From the NCBI GenBank assembly GCA_910577115.1, contig CAJTMC010000081.1, positions 1 through 8,875 of the forward strand: a DNA stretch of 8,875 bases, in the 5' to 3' direction. This document shows positions 1-6,439 of this stretch, piece after piece. The stretch comes from an uncultured Lachnospiraceae bacterium (GTDB lineage Bacteria; Bacillota; Clostridia; Lachnospirales; Lachnospiraceae). Both the position numbers and the translations under genes were made by a program. Each line of letters starts with the position of its first letter. The first letter of the stretch is position 1. Below the pieces are notes generated by a model. The model was not told where the DNA came from. It searched no databases and worked only from the letters and a program-made list of their open reading frames with translations.

Positions 1-2
1 AT

Positions 3-47
3 AACGGCAGAGACGGTCTTGTGATTGGTAATCATGTATTTTATTAA
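3..47 (+). other. Possible 3' tail of an upstream gene, unidentified
   Basis: Frame 3 stays open from the window edge and encodes NGRDGLVIGNHVFY before a TAA at 45-47. Frame 1 is open for only seven codons (stop at 22-24) and frame 2 stops at once. A terminator follows at 71-99, so some + strand gene should end here. I do not recognise the family and cannot prove which frame is used. The TAA is the loop of a 7-bp palindrome (ATTTTAT at 38-44, ATAAAAT at 48-54). Confidence 0.25.
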
Positions 48-70
48 ATAAAATGGAAATAAAACGTTTA

Positions 71-99
71 GGGGCAATCTGAAAGGGTTGCCCCTTTTT
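71..99 (+). terminator. Rho-independent terminator of the upstream gene
   Basis: GGGGCAA (71-77) pairs perfectly with TTGCCCC (88-94) across a 10-nt loop and is followed directly by TTTTT (95-99). This GC-rich stem plus U tract separates argF from whatever lies upstream, so argF needs its own promoter. A weak candidate is TTGCCC (88-93), 17 nt, TAAAAT (111-116), with the -35 overlapping the terminator arm. Confidence 0.85.
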
Positions 100-162
100 G
101 GGAAATGTAGTAAAATAAGAAATATGTTTTAATAATGAACAAATGTATTCGCTTTGTAATTA

Positions 163-180
163 TTGTGTCTTAGGACACAA
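163..180 (+). promoter_or_regulatory. Small perfect hairpin in the argF leader
   Basis: TTGTGTC (163-169) and GACACAA (174-180) form a perfect 7-bp stem with a TTAG loop, 22 nt before the argF start codon and just upstream of its ribosome binding site. It could be a protein operator or an mRNA stem. Just upstream, TGAAC (136-140) and ATTCG (147-151) resemble two halves of an arginine repressor box, but they lie 6 nt apart instead of the usual 4. I therefore do not call that an operator. Confidence 0.35.
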
Positions 181-202
181 AATCGCACACCGGGAAAGGA
201 GC

Positions 203-1204
203 ATGGATACAAAAATGGACTTAAGAGGACGCAGTTTTTTAACATTAAAAGATTTTACCCCTCAGGAGATTGTATATCTCATTGATTTGGCGGCAGAATA
301 TAAGGAAAAAAAGAAAAAGGGTATTTTGCACGATACACTGCGCGGAAAAAATATCGCGCTGATTTTTGAAAAGACAAGCACCCGCACGCGCTGTTCGTTC
401 GAGGTGGCGGCACATGACCTTGGCATGGGTACAACGTATCTTGATCCGTCCGGCTCACAGATTGGCAAAAAAGAGTCAATTGCGGATACGGCAAGGGTGC
501 TTGGCAGAATGTTTGAGGGAATTGAGTACCGCGGCTTTGAGCAGGCGATTGTGGAAGAACTTGCAAAGCACGCGGGTGTGCCTGTGTGGAATGGTCTCAC
601 GAACGAGTACCACCCGACGCAGATGCTTGCCGATATGCTGACAATCAGAGAGCATTTCGGACATTTGGAAGGCATTAAACTGACCTACATGGGTGATGCG
701 CGCTACAATATGGGAAATTCGCTGATGATTGCCTGTGCGAAGCTTGGTATGCATTTTACGGCGTGTACGTCAAAGGAGTATTTCCCCGACGCAGCGCTTG
801 TGGCAGAGTGCGAGGAATATGCAAAACAGTCCGGCGCAAGCATTACGCTGACGGAGGATGTGGATGCCGGAACTAAAAAAGCGGATGTTATTTATACAGA
901 CGTGTGGGTATCTATGGGAGAGCCTGAGGAAGTGTGGGCAGAGCGTATCGAAAAACTCTCGCCATATAAGGTGACAAAGGCAGTTATGGATAATGCGGGA
1001 GAACAGTCAATTTTCTTACATTGCCTGCCTGCGTTCCATGATTTAAAGACAAAAATCGGCAAAGAGCAGGGTGAAAAATATCATTTTACGGAGCTTGAGG
1101 TGACGGATGAAGTATTTGAGTCAAAGCAGTCGCTTGTTTTTGACGAGGCAGAAAACCGTATGCATACGATTAAGGCAGTGATTGCCGCTACATTGGGGGC
1201 ATAG
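203..1204 (+). CDS. argF: Ornithine carbamoyltransferase
   Basis: This enzyme transfers the carbamoyl group of carbamoyl phosphate to ornithine, giving citrulline in arginine synthesis. It acts in the cytoplasm, normally as a trimer. The 333-aa product carries the carbamoyl-phosphate motif S59-T60-R61-T62-R63, the H137-P138-T139-Q140 motif, the ornithine-loop D233 and S237-M238-G239, and the active-site H273-C274-L275-P276. Length and sequence fit the longer enterobacterial-type ArgF/ArcB group better than the shorter Bacillus type. The ATG at 203 is preferred because GGAAAGGAG (193-201) lies just before it. An in-frame ATG at 143 would add 20 residues not seen in the family and has no ribosome binding site. 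The family includes catabolic ArcB, but no arcA or arcC is adjacent, so the biosynthetic role is the better guess. It appears to be a single-gene unit. Confidence 0.95.
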   Translation: MDTKMDLRGRSFLTLKDFTPQEIVYLIDLAAEYKEKKKKGILHDTLRGKNIALIFEKTSTRTRCSFEVAAHDLGMGTTYLDPSGSQIGKKESIADTARVLGRMFEGIEYRGFEQAIVEELAKHAGVPVWNGLTNEYHPTQMLADMLTIREHFGHLEGIKLTYMGDARYNMGNSLMIACAKLGMHFTACTSKEYFPDAALVAECEEYAKQSGASITLTEDVDAGTKKADVIYTDVWVSMGEPEEVWAERIEKLSPYKVTKAVMDNAGEQSIFLHCLPAFHDLKTKIGKEQGEKYHFTELEVTDEVFESKQSLVFDEAENRMHTIKAVIAATLGA

Positions 1205-1205
1205 A

Positions 1206-1299
1206 ATGAAAAATCAAAGATTTTTCATAAACGAATTTATTCGTTTTGCAAATTTGTGCAAAGGCTTGCATACAACAAAATGTATACACATTTTGTTGT
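1206..1299. repeat. Cluster of four consecutive palindromes between argF and birA
   Basis: Four inverted repeats sit nearly end to end. (1) ATGAAAAATC (1206-1215) with GATTTTTCAT (1219-1228), AAA loop. (2) AAACGAAT (1229-1236) with ATTCGTTT (1239-1246). (3) TTTGCA (1245-1250) with TGCAAA (1257-1262). (4) ACAACAAAATGT (1272-1283) with ACATTTTGTTGT (1288-1299), ATAC loop. All stems are perfect. The run begins 2 nt after the argF stop and ends 39 nt before birA. None is followed by a proper U tract, so it is not a classical terminator, although RNA pairing could still stop or stabilise transcripts. It resembles intergenic palindromic repeats or a small non-autonomous element. Confidence 0.75.
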
Positions 1300-1338
1300 C
1301 AGGAATTCGCGGGTTGTTGGCAAAATAAAGGATTATGT

Positions 1339-2337
1339 ATGAAAAAAGAGGAAATATTAAGAAAGCTAAGAGACGCGGATAATTATGTCAGCGGACAGGA
1401 GCTTTGCGAATATTATGGTGTTTCGCGCACGGCAGTTTGGAAGGCGATAAAGCAGTTGGAAAAGGACGGCTATGTGATAGAGGCACAAAATAACAAGGGT
1501 TATCGATTGATAGAAGATAATACGGGTGTTATTTTTTCGAAAACCGCAATTGAAAGTTATATGGACACAGTTCAAATCGGCAAAAGCATAGTCTTTCATA
1601 AAGAGACAGGCTCTACCAATATTGACGCAAAGGCGCTTGCGGAGAAGGGCGAACCGTCGGGTACACTTGTGGTAGCGGACATGCAGACGGCGGGGCGCGG
1701 ACGTAGAGGACATGGCTGGGTAGCGCCTGCAGGAAAAAATATCTATATGACACTGATGCTGCGTCCGGATTGTCCGCCGGATAAAGCGTCCGCACTTACG
1801 CTGGTGATGGCGATTGCCGTGTATGAAGCGGTCTGCGAGATTGCTCCTAAAGAGTGCTGCGGGATTAAGTGGCCAAACGATGTTGTCGTGAATAATAAAA
1901 AGATATGCGGGATTTTGACGGAGATGAGCGCGGAGCCGGAGTGCATTCATTATGTGGTGACGGGTGCGGGCATCAATGTCAATCAGGAAGCGTTTCCGGA
2001 GGAAATCAGGCAAACCGCGACTTCGCTTTTTATCGAAACAGGAAAGAAATCCGACCGTTCTAAGCTTGCGGCGCGGACAATGCATTATTTTGAGCAGAAT
2101 TATGTTTTGTTTGAAAAGACTTGGGATTTGCAGCATTTGCGTGAAAAGTATAACGCGATGTTAATCAATATGGACCGGCAGGTACGCGTGCTCGATCCAA
2201 AGGGTGCATATGACGGCATTGCGCGCGGAATAACCGATAAGGGTGAGCTGATTGTGGAACGCAGCGATACGGGCGAGACGGTTTGCGTTTATGCCGGAGA
2301 GGTATCGGTGCGGGGCGTTTATGGGTACGCGATGTGA
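1339..2337 (+). CDS. birA: Bifunctional biotin-protein ligase / biotin operon repressor
   Basis: This protein makes biotinyl-AMP from biotin and ATP and attaches biotin to a lysine of carrier proteins such as that of acetyl-CoA carboxylase. With bound biotinyl-AMP it also represses biotin genes. The 332-aa product has an N-terminal winged helix-turn-helix (about 1-58, with SGQELCEYYGVSRTAVWKAI at 18-37), so it is the two-function type. The catalytic core shows G119-R-G-R-R-G124, K177-W-P-N-D181 and K188-I-C-G-I-L193. A small SH3-like C-terminal domain spans about 278-332. The ATG at 1339 is chosen because AAAGGA (1327-1332) lies 6 nt upstream and the HTH begins directly. An upstream in-frame ATG at 1246 would translate through the palindrome cluster and is unlikely. 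No biotin synthesis genes are nearby and no clear promoter was found. Confidence 0.94.
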   Translation: MKKEEILRKLRDADNYVSGQELCEYYGVSRTAVWKAIKQLEKDGYVIEAQNNKGYRLIEDNTGVIFSKTAIESYMDTVQIGKSIVFHKETGSTNIDAKALAEKGEPSGTLVVADMQTAGRGRRGHGWVAPAGKNIYMTLMLRPDCPPDKASALTLVMAIAVYEAVCEIAPKECCGIKWPNDVVVNNKKICGILTEMSAEPECIHYVVTGAGINVNQEAFPEEIRQTATSLFIETGKKSDRSKLAARTMHYFEQNYVLFEKTWDLQHLREKYNAMLINMDRQVRVLDPKGAYDGIARGITDKGELIVERSDTGETVCVYAGEVSVRGVYGYAM

Positions 2338-2382
2338 AAAATTAATAAAATGGCTCGCGGGAATAAAACGAATAGGAGAAAC

Positions 2383-2865
2383 ATGTCCAAATATGCATTC
2401 AATACGGCAATAAAATACGGGGAAAAGCTATGTGGCTTTAACAATCTGTCCGAGGCTGAGGATTATTTTATTTTGCGCAAGGATTTTTTGCTAAATAAGC
2501 TAAAGGCTGTCAGCACGCAGACCTCCGCATTTGTTCCTGACAATACTGTTGAAAGTCTGAAAAAAATAGAAAAATGGTATTTTGATTTGTATGAGGAAAA
2601 TGCGTTTGGCAAGTTCGGCTTATCACAGGAAGAATTTGAACAAATAATGTCTTTTTACTGGGGAGAAGTCGTTGTCAAAAATAATGAGGACGCGAAATGG
2701 GTAGTTGAAGAATACCCATTTGCAAAAGGAAAGTACGAACTTTTGGTGAATAAAGGACTTTTCGGTATGGCAATCGGCAATCCATTTCGTGACCTGTATA
2801 AAAGGCAGGACAACAAGCGAAGGAATTTGCTGTTTCGGGAATATAATAAGTATTTTGGAAGATAG
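2383..2865 (+). CDS. Hypothetical protein, 160 aa
   Basis: I do not recognise this protein. It is soluble in appearance, with no signal peptide or membrane segment, and is rich in Lys, Glu and aromatic residues. Predicted character is mainly helical in the first half, then a segment with F91-Y-W-G-E-V96 and W106 that could be a conserved core. The C-terminus is basic (KRQDNKRRNLLFREYNKYFG at 140-159). AGGAGA (2374-2379) just upstream supports the ATG at 2383. An ATG at 2350 would add 11 residues without a ribosome binding site. The GEV...W pattern recalls small stand-alone proteins of the immunity or DUF type, but that is only a resemblance and no toxin partner is visible. The gene is A+T-richer than birA and coaX and sits in an accessory patch. 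Confidence 0.7.
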   Translation: MSKYAFNTAIKYGEKLCGFNNLSEAEDYFILRKDFLLNKLKAVSTQTSAFVPDNTVESLKKIEKWYFDLYEENAFGKFGLSQEEFEQIMSFYWGEVVVKNNEDAKWVVEEYPFAKGKYELLVNKGLFGMAIGNPFRDLYKRQDNKRRNLLFREYNKYFGR

Positions 2866-2869
2866 ATTT

Positions 2870-2878
2870 TGATATAAA
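2870..2878 (+). promoter_or_regulatory. Possible extended -10 promoter before the mini-ORF and lipoprotein
   Basis: TGATATAAA fits the extended -10 form TGnTATAAT with one change. No good -35 hexamer lies at the right distance. Transcription would begin near 2885, just before the ribosome binding site of the 18-codon ORF. The call is weak because the region is A+T-rich and such matches occur by chance. Confidence 0.25.
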
Positions 2879-2903
2879 TGGGCATTTTATAGGGGAAAAA
2901 GCT

Positions 2904-2960
2904 ATGGATAAAAAACTTGAAAGAGCAATGGAACTTGCTGAGTTAGGAGCATGGTTATAA
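2904..2960 (+). CDS. 18-codon ORF upstream of the lipoprotein gene
   Basis: The ORF encodes MDKKLERAMELAELGAWL. AGGGG (2891-2895) lies 8 nt before its ATG, a better ribosome binding site than the one for the next gene. Its TAA (2958-2960) is followed after 2 nt by the ATG of the lipoprotein gene, the geometry expected for translational coupling. It may be a leader peptide, or the surviving start of a decayed gene. I recognise no family. Translation is plausible but unproven. Confidence 0.4.
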   Translation: MDKKLERAMELAELGAWL

Positions 2961-2962
2961 AG

Positions 2963-3958
2963 ATGAGTAAAATACATCAAAAATTTGTGTCAGCTATTAT
3001 AGCAATGTGCTGTATCTGCTTGCTTACAGGGTGTGAAACGGAAAAGACATTTTCAACAATGGAAACAACGATAAATCCCGAAGAAGTGTCGGAAGAGCAA
3101 TTTATTGAGATTGTATCTCCCGAAGAAGTTGTTCTTTGCCAGCTTATCGGGAAAAATGCAGTCATTGACTTTATTCAAAATGAAAAATCGGAAGAATGGG
3201 AGGAAGTAAGCGAAATCCCGAAACAAGCCAAATTGCAATATTTGATAATCTCCTATGAAAAAGTAACGGATGAATTTTGGCAAAAAAGCGGAGCGCCGGA
3301 AATCAGTGTGGGAGAAGAAAAACTCTATGAGTATAACGGGGATTTTTATATTGAGTCTGTTTTTGGAGATTACGTGACAAACTACCGTATTCCGGCGTCG
3401 TCAGGAGAATATATGGTAGAGTTGGCACAGAATGGTTCTGATATTTTAGATAAAAATGAAATTTTTGCTAATTGGGACGTAAACAACTTTGAGGTGGAAA
3501 CGGAAGAGGAAGCCGTTTTGAATGGTTCCGATGAAATTTTCGAAGCAGAAAATGAAGGGAACAATCAATTATTTAGTGCAGATGACCTTGCAAAGGTTTC
3601 AAAAGAACAAAAGTTAGAGATTTCTTGTCAAGATTTGGGGATTATCTGCACAATGACGGATTTAGAAGAAATAGCAGATTTTTATAACCAGATGAAGCGC
3701 AGCACATGGTTGGAAATTGAAGATTTACCCGAAGAAAAAAGTAACATATGTGAAATAACGACTTACCAACTGGAAAGGCACACAACAAGGAAAAATTTAG
3801 TTGAAAATGAAAAGCTGGTATTATTTGAAGCGCAAAATCAGTATTATATACTGGATATAATTCCAAGTCATTCATCAGATATAGAGGATATGGAGATTTG
3901 CTATTCCATTCAGGATAATATTGCCAGTTATATTAAGAAATTGGCAAACTTGAATTAG
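2963..3958 (+). CDS. Predicted lipoprotein with two related halves
   Basis: The 331-aa product begins with a lipoprotein signal peptide: a short basic start, a hydrophobic core (about 8-21) and the lipobox L21-T22-G23-C24. The mature protein should be lipid-anchored at Cys24 on the outer face of the membrane. The mature part is acidic. Two segments, about 56-156 and 224-329, look like copies of one domain. Each has D-F, then W ten residues after the D, then P seven residues after the W (D69/W79/P86 and D239/W249/P256), followed by an E-K-L and a Y-I. A linker rich in Glu and Asn joins them. No enzymatic motif is visible and I do not recognise the family. The start at 2963 is chosen because AGGAG (2945-2949) is only 1 nt from the alternative ATG at 2951. 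From 2963 it is 13 nt away, long but workable with coupling to the mini-ORF. Confidence 0.8.
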   Translation: MSKIHQKFVSAIIAMCCICLLTGCETEKTFSTMETTINPEEVSEEQFIEIVSPEEVVLCQLIGKNAVIDFIQNEKSEEWEEVSEIPKQAKLQYLIISYEKVTDEFWQKSGAPEISVGEEKLYEYNGDFYIESVFGDYVTNYRIPASSGEYMVELAQNGSDILDKNEIFANWDVNNFEVETEEEAVLNGSDEIFEAENEGNNQLFSADDLAKVSKEQKLEISCQDLGIICTMTDLEEIADFYNQMKRSTWLEIEDLPEEKSNICEITTYQLERHTTRKNLVENEKLVLFEAQNQYYILDIIPSHSSDIEDMEICYSIQDNIASYIKKLANLN

Positions 3959-4087
3959 CATAGTGTCAGATTTCAGTTTATGGAACTGCTAAGTGCGTGC
4001 AAAATCAGGGATGACATACAGGAATATGCATGACATTTCAAGCTTTAAGCAGTACGGACGATTTTCAGAAAAAGGAGCTTTATTTGA

Positions 4088-4435
4088 ATGGAAAAAACCG
4101 GAGAACGGATTGTGCTATGCGGGGCAAATGCCTACGAGCAGAAATATTATTATAATGAGACATTTAATGCAATTCCTGCGTCAATCAAGGAGGAGCTGCA
4201 TATTATATGCGTGCTGTTCACGGAAGAGGTGGGCGGCGTGTTCACCATTGTGTTTGAGGAGGACGGCAGTGTAAGTCTTGAGACGGACGCATACGAGGAG
4301 GATATTCTTTACGATGAGATTAGCAGCGGTCTTTTGGTGCGGGAAATCAGGATGCAGCGTCGGGAGCTTTTGGAGTCGCTCAGCCTTTATTACAGGGTTT
4401 TTGTGCTCCATGAGCCGGTTGATGAATTGATGTGA
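4088..4435 (+). CDS. Small conserved acidic protein, DUF6145-like
   Basis: The 115-aa protein starts MEKTGERIVLCGANAYEQKY and continues with hydrophobic strands and acidic turns (about 38-68). It ends with a basic helix (about 88-103) that passes into a hydrophobic segment. There is no signal peptide. From memory it matches a family found next to coaX in Lachnospiraceae genomes and named DUF6145. The number is recalled, not checked, and the function is unknown. AAAGGAG (4071-4077) precedes the ATG by 10 nt. The gene ends 29 nt before coaX and is probably co-transcribed with it. A 93-codon ORF in another frame (3993-4274) overlaps it and is judged spurious. Base composition returns to that of the core genes here, marking the right edge of the accessory patch. 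Confidence 0.75.
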   Translation: MEKTGERIVLCGANAYEQKYYYNETFNAIPASIKEELHIICVLFTEEVGGVFTIVFEEDGSVSLETDAYEEDILYDEISSGLLVREIRMQRRELLESLSLYYRVFVLHEPVDELM

Positions 4436-4464
4436 TTAAAGAAGATTAAAGGATTGGGGAAATT

Positions 4465-5235
4465 ATGGTTTTAGTAATTGATGTGGGAAATACCAATATT
4501 ACATTTGGCGTATATGACGGCAAAAAGCTGAAGACGACGTTTCGGCTTATGGCGAAAACGCCGCGTACTTCCGACGAATACGGCGTGTTAATCACGGAGC
4601 TTTTGTCTAAGAATGACATTGAGAGAGGAACAATAGACGGCACAATTGTTGCGAGCGTTGTGCCGAATATCATGCACTCGCTGATTGGCGGCATCAAGCG
4701 TTATATCAGCGAGAAGCTTTTACTGGTTGGCGCAGGCGTTAAGACCGGAATTAAAATTGTCACGGAAAATCCGAAAGAAATCGGTCCGGACAGAATTGTT
4801 GACGCGGTGGCTGCATATGAATTATATGGAGGGCCTGTACTCGTGATTGATTTCGGAACGGCGACCACATATGATCTTGTAGACGAAAACGGCTGTTTCT
4901 GCGCAGGAATCACTGCTCCCGGCATCAAGATTTCGGCGAAGGCGCTTTGGGAGGATACGGCGAAGCTTCCGGAAATTGAGATTAAAAAGCCTGCCTCTAT
5001 TTTGGCGCAGGAAACGATCTCCAGTATGCAGGCAGGGCTTGTCTACGGACAAATCGGACAGACTGAGTATATTATACAGCGCGTAAAAAGTGAAACAGGA
5101 TACGACAATCTAAAGGTTGTGGCGACCGGGGGGCTTGGCAGGATTATTGCAGAAGAGACGGAGCTGATACAGGAGTACGACAGCTTTCTCACGCTGGAGG
5201 GACTTAGGATTATTTATGAAAAAAACAACAGATAG
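4465..5235 (+). CDS. coaX: Type III pantothenate kinase
   Basis: CoaX phosphorylates pantothenate to 4'-phosphopantothenate, the committing step of coenzyme A synthesis. It belongs to the ASKHA (acetate/sugar kinase, Hsp70, actin) fold, is usually a dimer, needs a monovalent cation and resists CoA feedback. The 256-aa product has the phosphate-binding D6-V-G-N-T10 near the N-terminus, the pantothenate-binding G107-P-D-R110, D129-F-G-T-A-T-T135 with the likely catalytic Asp129, G148-ITAPG-I154, and A220-T-G-G223 near the end. Length is normal for the family. GGGGA (4456-4460), 4 nt before the ATG, supports the start, with AAAGGA (4448-4453) further upstream. The last 20 nt overlap the start of dusB, implying coupled translation. 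Confidence 0.95.
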   Translation: MVLVIDVGNTNITFGVYDGKKLKTTFRLMAKTPRTSDEYGVLITELLSKNDIERGTIDGTIVASVVPNIMHSLIGGIKRYISEKLLLVGAGVKTGIKIVTENPKEIGPDRIVDAVAAYELYGGPVLVIDFGTATTYDLVDENGCFCAGITAPGIKISAKALWEDTAKLPEIEIKKPASILAQETISSMQAGLVYGQIGQTEYIIQRVKSETGYDNLKVVATGGLGRIIAEETELIQEYDSFLTLEGLRIIYEKNNR

Positions 5236-6205
5236 TTTCGGCAGGCAGATTCAAATCGGCAATGTTGTCTTGGAAAATAACGTGTTTTTGGCACCAATGG
5301 CAGGCGTGACGGACTTGCCGTTTCGCCTGATTTGCAAGGAACAGGGCGCAGGGCTTTTGTGCATGGAGATGATTAGCGCAAAGGCAGTGCATTACAACAA
5401 TAAAAATACGGAAACGCTTATGGAAATCCACCCTGACGAAATGCCGGTATCCCTGCAGCTTTTCGGATCAGAGCCGGATATTATGGCAGAAACGGCAGCA
5501 CGCATATCAGAACGTCAGTTTGCGATTCTTGATATCAATATGGGCTGTCCGGTTCCAAAAGTGGTGAATAATCACGAAGGAAGCGCCCTGATGAAAAATC
5601 CAAGGTTAGCAGGCGAAATTATCAATGCAGTTGCAAAATCCATATCAAAGCCTGTCACAGTCAAAATAAGAAAAGGATTTGATGACAGCAGTGTCAACGC
5701 TGTGGAGCTGGCAAAGATCGCCGAGGCAAACGGAGCGGCTGCGGTAGCTGTTCATGGGCGCACCAGAGAGCAGTATTATTCGGGAAAGGCGGACTGGGAT
5801 ATTATCCGGCAGGTGAAGGAGGCAGTCAGCATTCCCGTCATCGGAAACGGTGATGTCACAGATGCAGTATCGGCGGCAAAAATGTTGGACGAGACAGGCT
5901 GTGACGGCATTATGGTGGGAAGGGCAAGCCGCGGGAATCCTTGGATTTTCAGGGAAATCAATGCGTATCTTGATACCGGAAAAATAATAGAAAGACCCAC
6001 GAAGGAGGAGGTGCGCAGTATAATCTTAAAGCATGCTGCGCTTCAACTGAAATATAAAGGCGAGTACATTGCAATTCGTGAAATGAGAAAGCATGTAGCA
6101 TGGTATACTACAGGATTGCCGCATTCCGCAAAACTCCGGCAAATGGTAAACGAGATGGAGACTGTTGCGGAGCTTGAGGAAGGCATTCAAAGCCTTTTCC
6201 ACTGA
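5216..6205 (+). CDS. dusB: tRNA-dihydrouridine synthase, DusB type
   Basis: This FMN-dependent enzyme reduces specific uridines of tRNA to dihydrouridine with NADPH. The 329-aa product has an N-terminal TIM barrel starting with A26-P-M-A-G-V-T-D33 at the flavin site. It also has Q81-L-F-G84, I107-N-M-G-C-P112 with the catalytic Cys111, K150 in TVKIRKG, H180-G-R182, N211-G-D213 and the phosphate-binding M233-V-G-R-A-S-R-G-N-P242. A helical tRNA-binding domain follows (about 250-329). Motif spacing fits DusB, the type commonly found near greA and lysS in Firmicutes. The ATG at 5216 has AGGA (5206-5209) 6 nt upstream inside the coaX end. The exact tRNA position modified cannot be read from sequence. 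Confidence 0.93.
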   Translation: MKKTTDSFGRQIQIGNVVLENNVFLAPMAGVTDLPFRLICKEQGAGLLCMEMISAKAVHYNNKNTETLMEIHPDEMPVSLQLFGSEPDIMAETAARISERQFAILDINMGCPVPKVVNNHEGSALMKNPRLAGEIINAVAKSISKPVTVKIRKGFDDSSVNAVELAKIAEANGAAAVAVHGRTREQYYSGKADWDIIRQVKEAVSIPVIGNGDVTDAVSAAKMLDETGCDGIMVGRASRGNPWIFREINAYLDTGKIIERPTKEEVRSIILKHAALQLKYKGEYIAIREMRKHVAWYTTGLPHSAKLRQMVNEMETVAELEEGIQSLFH

Positions 6206-6248
6206 CGGGAAATGACTGCGTTTTGCAGGAAACAACGATTATAAAATC

Positions 6249-6277
6249 TTGACATAACAGCCAAAAAGGGCTATAAT
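6249..6277 (+). promoter_or_regulatory. Consensus vegetative sigma factor promoter for greA-lysS
   Basis: TTGACA (6249-6254) and TATAAT (6272-6277) are both exact consensus hexamers, separated by the optimal 17 nt. The start of transcription should lie near 6284. It is by far the best promoter in the window. It separates greA-lysS from the coaX-dusB unit, though read-through from dusB remains possible because no terminator is visible in 6206-6248. Confidence 0.92.
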
Positions 6278-6283
6278 ATGCTG

Positions 6284-6439
6284 GTTTATGAGGAAAATAC
6301 AGGATTTTGGTGTCAAAATAATAAGGAATGCACACGACCGCAATGTGAAAAATTCAGCCGCTTTGCGGCACGCGGCTGGCGCGGAAAACGCAAATATAAG
6401 TTGCATTGATTAATATTTTTTATGAAAGGAAGTAATTTC
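6284..6439 (+). promoter_or_regulatory. Long structured 5' leader of greA
   Basis: The predicted transcript has about 155 nt before the greA start. A G+C-rich core can fold in competing ways. GCCGC (6357-6361) pairs with GCGGC (6365-6369). CAGCCGC (6355-6361) pairs with GCGGCTG (6372-6378). TTTGCG (6362-6367) pairs with CGCAAA (6389-6394). These share bases, so they are alternatives. A U-rich run (TTTTT, 6416-6420) follows only after a 20-nt gap, so it is not a standard terminator. No known riboswitch class is recognised. E. coli greA also has a regulated leader that yields a small RNA, but no homology is implied. Two frames are open through the leader (see findings). Confidence 0.5.

Noticed and set aside
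136..151. Arginine repressor box before argF
   Set aside because: The half-sites TGAAC and ATTCG are imperfect and spaced 6 nt apart instead of 4, so the match is too weak to call.
262..675. 137-codon minus-strand ORF inside argF
   Set aside because: Its peptide is low-complexity and Ser/Phe-rich, and it lies wholly opposite well-supported argF codons.
1366..2136. 256-codon minus-strand ORF inside birA
   Set aside because: Long, but it mirrors the birA reading frame, has an unlikely composition (many His, Arg and Cys) and shows no recognisable domain.
3983..3993. 11-mer GAACTGCTAAG repeated at 8600-8610
   Set aside because: A single pair of short identical words 4.6 kb apart with different flanks. 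The second copy overlaps the terminator stem. Probably chance.
3993..4274. 93-codon + strand ORF overlapping the small DUF6145-like gene
   Set aside because: It is in a different frame from the well-supported gene at 4088, lacks a good ribosome binding site, and its peptide is unlike a natural protein.
6206..6248. Terminator after dusB
   Set aside because: Only a 4-bp CTGC/GCAG pairing around TTTT is present, with no U tract behind it.
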